Source: Ifrita kowaldi
Lineage: Eukaryota; Chordata; Aves; Passeriformes; Cinclosomatidae
Direction: 5' to 3'
DNA: 64,000 nucleotides
Assembly (NCBI GenBank): GCA_013398055.1
Contig: VZRS01015017.1
Span: 62,001 to 126,000, forward strand
Position 1 is the first letter of the stretch. Every line of letters starts with the position of its first letter. A model generated the notes under the pieces. That model was not told the DNA's origin. It saw nothing but the letters and a program-made list of their open reading frames with translations, and did no database searches. The position numbers were made by a program, and so were the translations under genes. This document shows positions 61,461-64,000 of this stretch, piece after piece.

Positions 61461-64000
61461 GTCTAATGTAATCTGTAAATTATATTACTGAACTTTACTC
61501 AGTGCATCTGATATACTTTGCATTTTGACTGGTTGGTCATACAGCCTCTCTTTTGAGATTTAGATTGCCAAAAATGTAACAGAGAAATAGAATGGCTTCC
61601 TGCCAATCAAATTACAGAACACTGAAAAGGTCAGAATTACACAGTATATTACTGTCTTTCAGAGATTATACTGGGTATTAAAATTCTCTGATGTTTCATT
61701 TCACTGACAAAGATTGTAATAAGAACAGGAAAAAGCACAGGATCAATCAGGCTTTGTGACCACAGTGTTTATGAGGGTGATAAAGGAAAAACAATCAAAC
61801 AAAACCCAAGAAAACCTGACCCCTTCTCATTATATTGTGATTTCTTATCTATGGGGTTCTTCTAGTTAGAAAATCCAAATAAAATTCCTTAGATCAGAAT
61901 TGTCTGGGCAGCTCTGAGTCAGAACATAGTAATTCTGTCTCAGAAGTAGAATGTGAAATGAATTGTGAGAGAAAATTAACAGATTGAAATCGTAAGTAAA
62001 TTTCATCAGACAGTTTCCTCCTGTAATTTACTGTGTGTTCTGAAAAATTCAAAGTGGATGTTCCAGCTACCACTTCACAGCAGGGTGAAATCAAATCTCA
62101 AAACCCCTTCCACACTGGATGAGTAGCAAAGTAGCATGTCAGGAAATTTGTCATTCCCAGCCACAGGGACCTGTATTGAAATCAATTTTTAAGTTCATTA
62201 CTACTTTACTGTTTGGGACTTTTCCCAAACATACTGTAGTTTGTGCCTCAATCATCACACACAAATAGTACCACAGCTTGACATTATAACTCAAGAATGG
62301 TTTATTACCTTATTTCCCAACTGAAAATGGTTATGTAAAGGAATGGGTAAGTTGCTTTTAATTTCTTTTGGATCATATGTTTACGATTATGTTATGGAAC
62401 AATTTGTCTCTAGCTTTTCCTCCTCATCTCAGATAAGTGGAAGTAACAGAAAAAGTAATAGAGGTTTAGGTTGTCTTTTTATATAGCCAGCTTTTTCTAC
62501 AGTAAAAAATTACATAGCTGGAGCAGATCGCCTAGGCTTAAAATATGACCATAATAGTTAAAAAGAAAATAAAGGAAAAAAAAAGAAAGAAAGGGTGGAA
62601 AGAAAGTAATAAAGAGTGGCAACATAGGAAAAAATAAGATGTTTACAAGAAATAATAAGCAGAGTATGAACCCTGAAGAGTTAAATACCAAAACTTTCCT
62701 TCTAGAAAGTAGCTCTTCAGAGTAGGTGCCCTGTGTCAGAAGATAGGTTTTTAGAAGGAAGTAGAAGTTATATTGAGGCTTTTTTGAAATTTATTTATTT
62801 GTTTACTTTCATTATTGTAATCTGTCCTGCAGAAATACTGTTCCATAATATCATCCTTCATCCGGTGTCTCACTGCATTGTGAGTATATTTTAGAAATAT
62901 CTTCAGGTAAGCAAAAATATACACAATGTAGGAACCAGAACAGAAGTGCCCCTCAATCCGCCAAAGTGCAGTGAACGCCATAATAGACATAGGTAAACAC
63001 ACATAACATCTAAAGATGTATGGCAAAAATTAGGAGAACTAGGCCAGCTTTACATTTTATTTACTTGAAATTTCATGTATTTGTGTGAAAATCAGTTTCT
63101 AAGTGTAGAATGCAATGGTTTTGGTAGCTTCTATTAGTACTGTGGTGGCAAGTGTATTCATGTTTTTTAATTCCACCGGTGTTACTGTGATGGTAGTCAC
63201 AGACTTGCCTATATTTGAAGCTGTTGATAATGGTCAAGAAAATCTGTTTTGCTTCCTGTACTATGCATGTTAATAGTAGAGTCTGGGCTTTCTTTCCCTA
63301 ATAATTTAATTAGAAATGCTACATCTTAAAATAGAATTTTTAATAAAAAATGGATTTATATTTTCTGACACTTCCCTCCCCCCAATTTATGGCCTTCAAA
63401 CCATTGGTAACATTGAAGTAGAAATTATAATTTCAGATAGATAAAAAAATAATAACCATCTTGGGAAGAGAATAACACAGAATTTGGCCAAATTTAACTT
63501 TTGGAACAAATTTCTTTAAGTGATTACAAAGTTTTGTTCAAGAGATTTGATAATTCAGACCAAGTCCAAGACCAAGTTTAGTACTTCGATAAACAATGTG
63601 ATAAAATTTTAAACTAAACAGACAAGTTCTAACAATGTTCAAATTTTACAACCTATTTCCATTGTGCTAACATTCATTGCCAATAAAACTGACATCACTC
63701 CCATCCCTGAGCAGGAGTAATTTTTAAATTAATTTTATTCCATTACAGGTAAACTTTTCAATGTTTAGTACAGAAAGATGAATGGCAATGCATCGGCAAA
63801 ACATTGGCAACACAGAGTACTTTTTACTGGAAGTTAATATATCTTAAACTTTTCTGTCTCATTAAATCCTTTCCTCCCTGCCCCTCTGTTTTAGAAAAAT
63901 TACTGAACATCCCTAAATTACAGAAGCAGCCATACATTTGGTTTTCAAGCCACCTTGAGAAGGGGAAGTATTATGTTCATTAAATACAAAACGGTAGTCA
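61461..64000. other. Non-coding stretch, no gene seen
   Basis: AT-rich to the end of the window. A purine-rich A-run tract lies near 62570-62610. Frames of 60 to 91 codons on the minus strand have no recognised motif. Confidence 0.55.

Noticed and set aside
1..64000. CRISPR arrays, operons, phage or plasmid features
   Set aside because: No regularly spaced direct repeats, Shine-Dalgarno-led gene runs or bacterial-type genes occur. The repeats are those of a bird nuclear genome.

Overview
This window looks like AT-rich intergenic or deep intronic DNA from a bird, most likely a songbird. The diagnosis rests on the repeats. There are many CR1 LINE fragments, several ending in the octamer-like CR1 tail (variants of attctatg). 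There is a tRNA-Ile-headed SINE with a CR1 tail, of the type described in zebra finch. There are avian-style solo LTRs: one runs tgtcctggtttt to aaaccatgaca, and one carries the aattttccccaagt block. I found no convincing protein-coding exon, no functional tRNA or rRNA and no CRISPR array. The open frames present are either chance frames in AT-rich DNA or lie inside transposable elements.

Layout. 1-10 kb: two solo LTRs (2590-2993 and 3678-4314), an ancient CR1/L3-like relic (5490-5840), an antisense CR1 (6471-6945) and the SINE (9594-9727). 10-11.3 kb: a sense CR1 fragment followed by a tract of about 185 bp with no adenine on the plus strand, built from TTGCC units. 12.9-16.2 kb: a 1,543-bp block occurs twice, on either side of a 252-bp run of N, without indels and with about eight substitutions. 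This is most simply two haplotypes of one locus left in the assembly. 20.6-21.4 kb: two CR1 fragments back to back. 25.5 kb: a small nested hairpin. 28.9-29.1 kb: an old 100-bp tandem duplication. 30.1-31.6 kb: an antisense CR1 split by a younger LTR that carries 114 bp of extra sequence. 36.4-37.4 kb: an antisense CR1 that keeps its 5' coding region and its 3' tail but lacks most of ORF2. 50.3 kb: a CR1 reverse-transcriptase fragment. 54.7 and 61.0 kb: two members of one solo-LTR family in opposite orientation, with unusually long inverted ends. 56.3-57.1 kb: a long CR1 3' half. 59.4-60.3 kb: an old LTR with internal repeats of about 45 bp.

Nothing here forms a pathway or operon. The window records layered retrotransposition: ancient CR1/L3, then CR1 subfamilies and the SINE that borrowed their tail, then endogenous-retrovirus LTRs reduced to solo copies, one of them nested in a CR1. 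I did not find a new biological system. The most useful observations are the probable false duplication at the gap, the LTR-plus-leader insertion, the long-inverted-end LTR pair and the internally deleted CR1. All family names come from remembered consensus features, without any database search.
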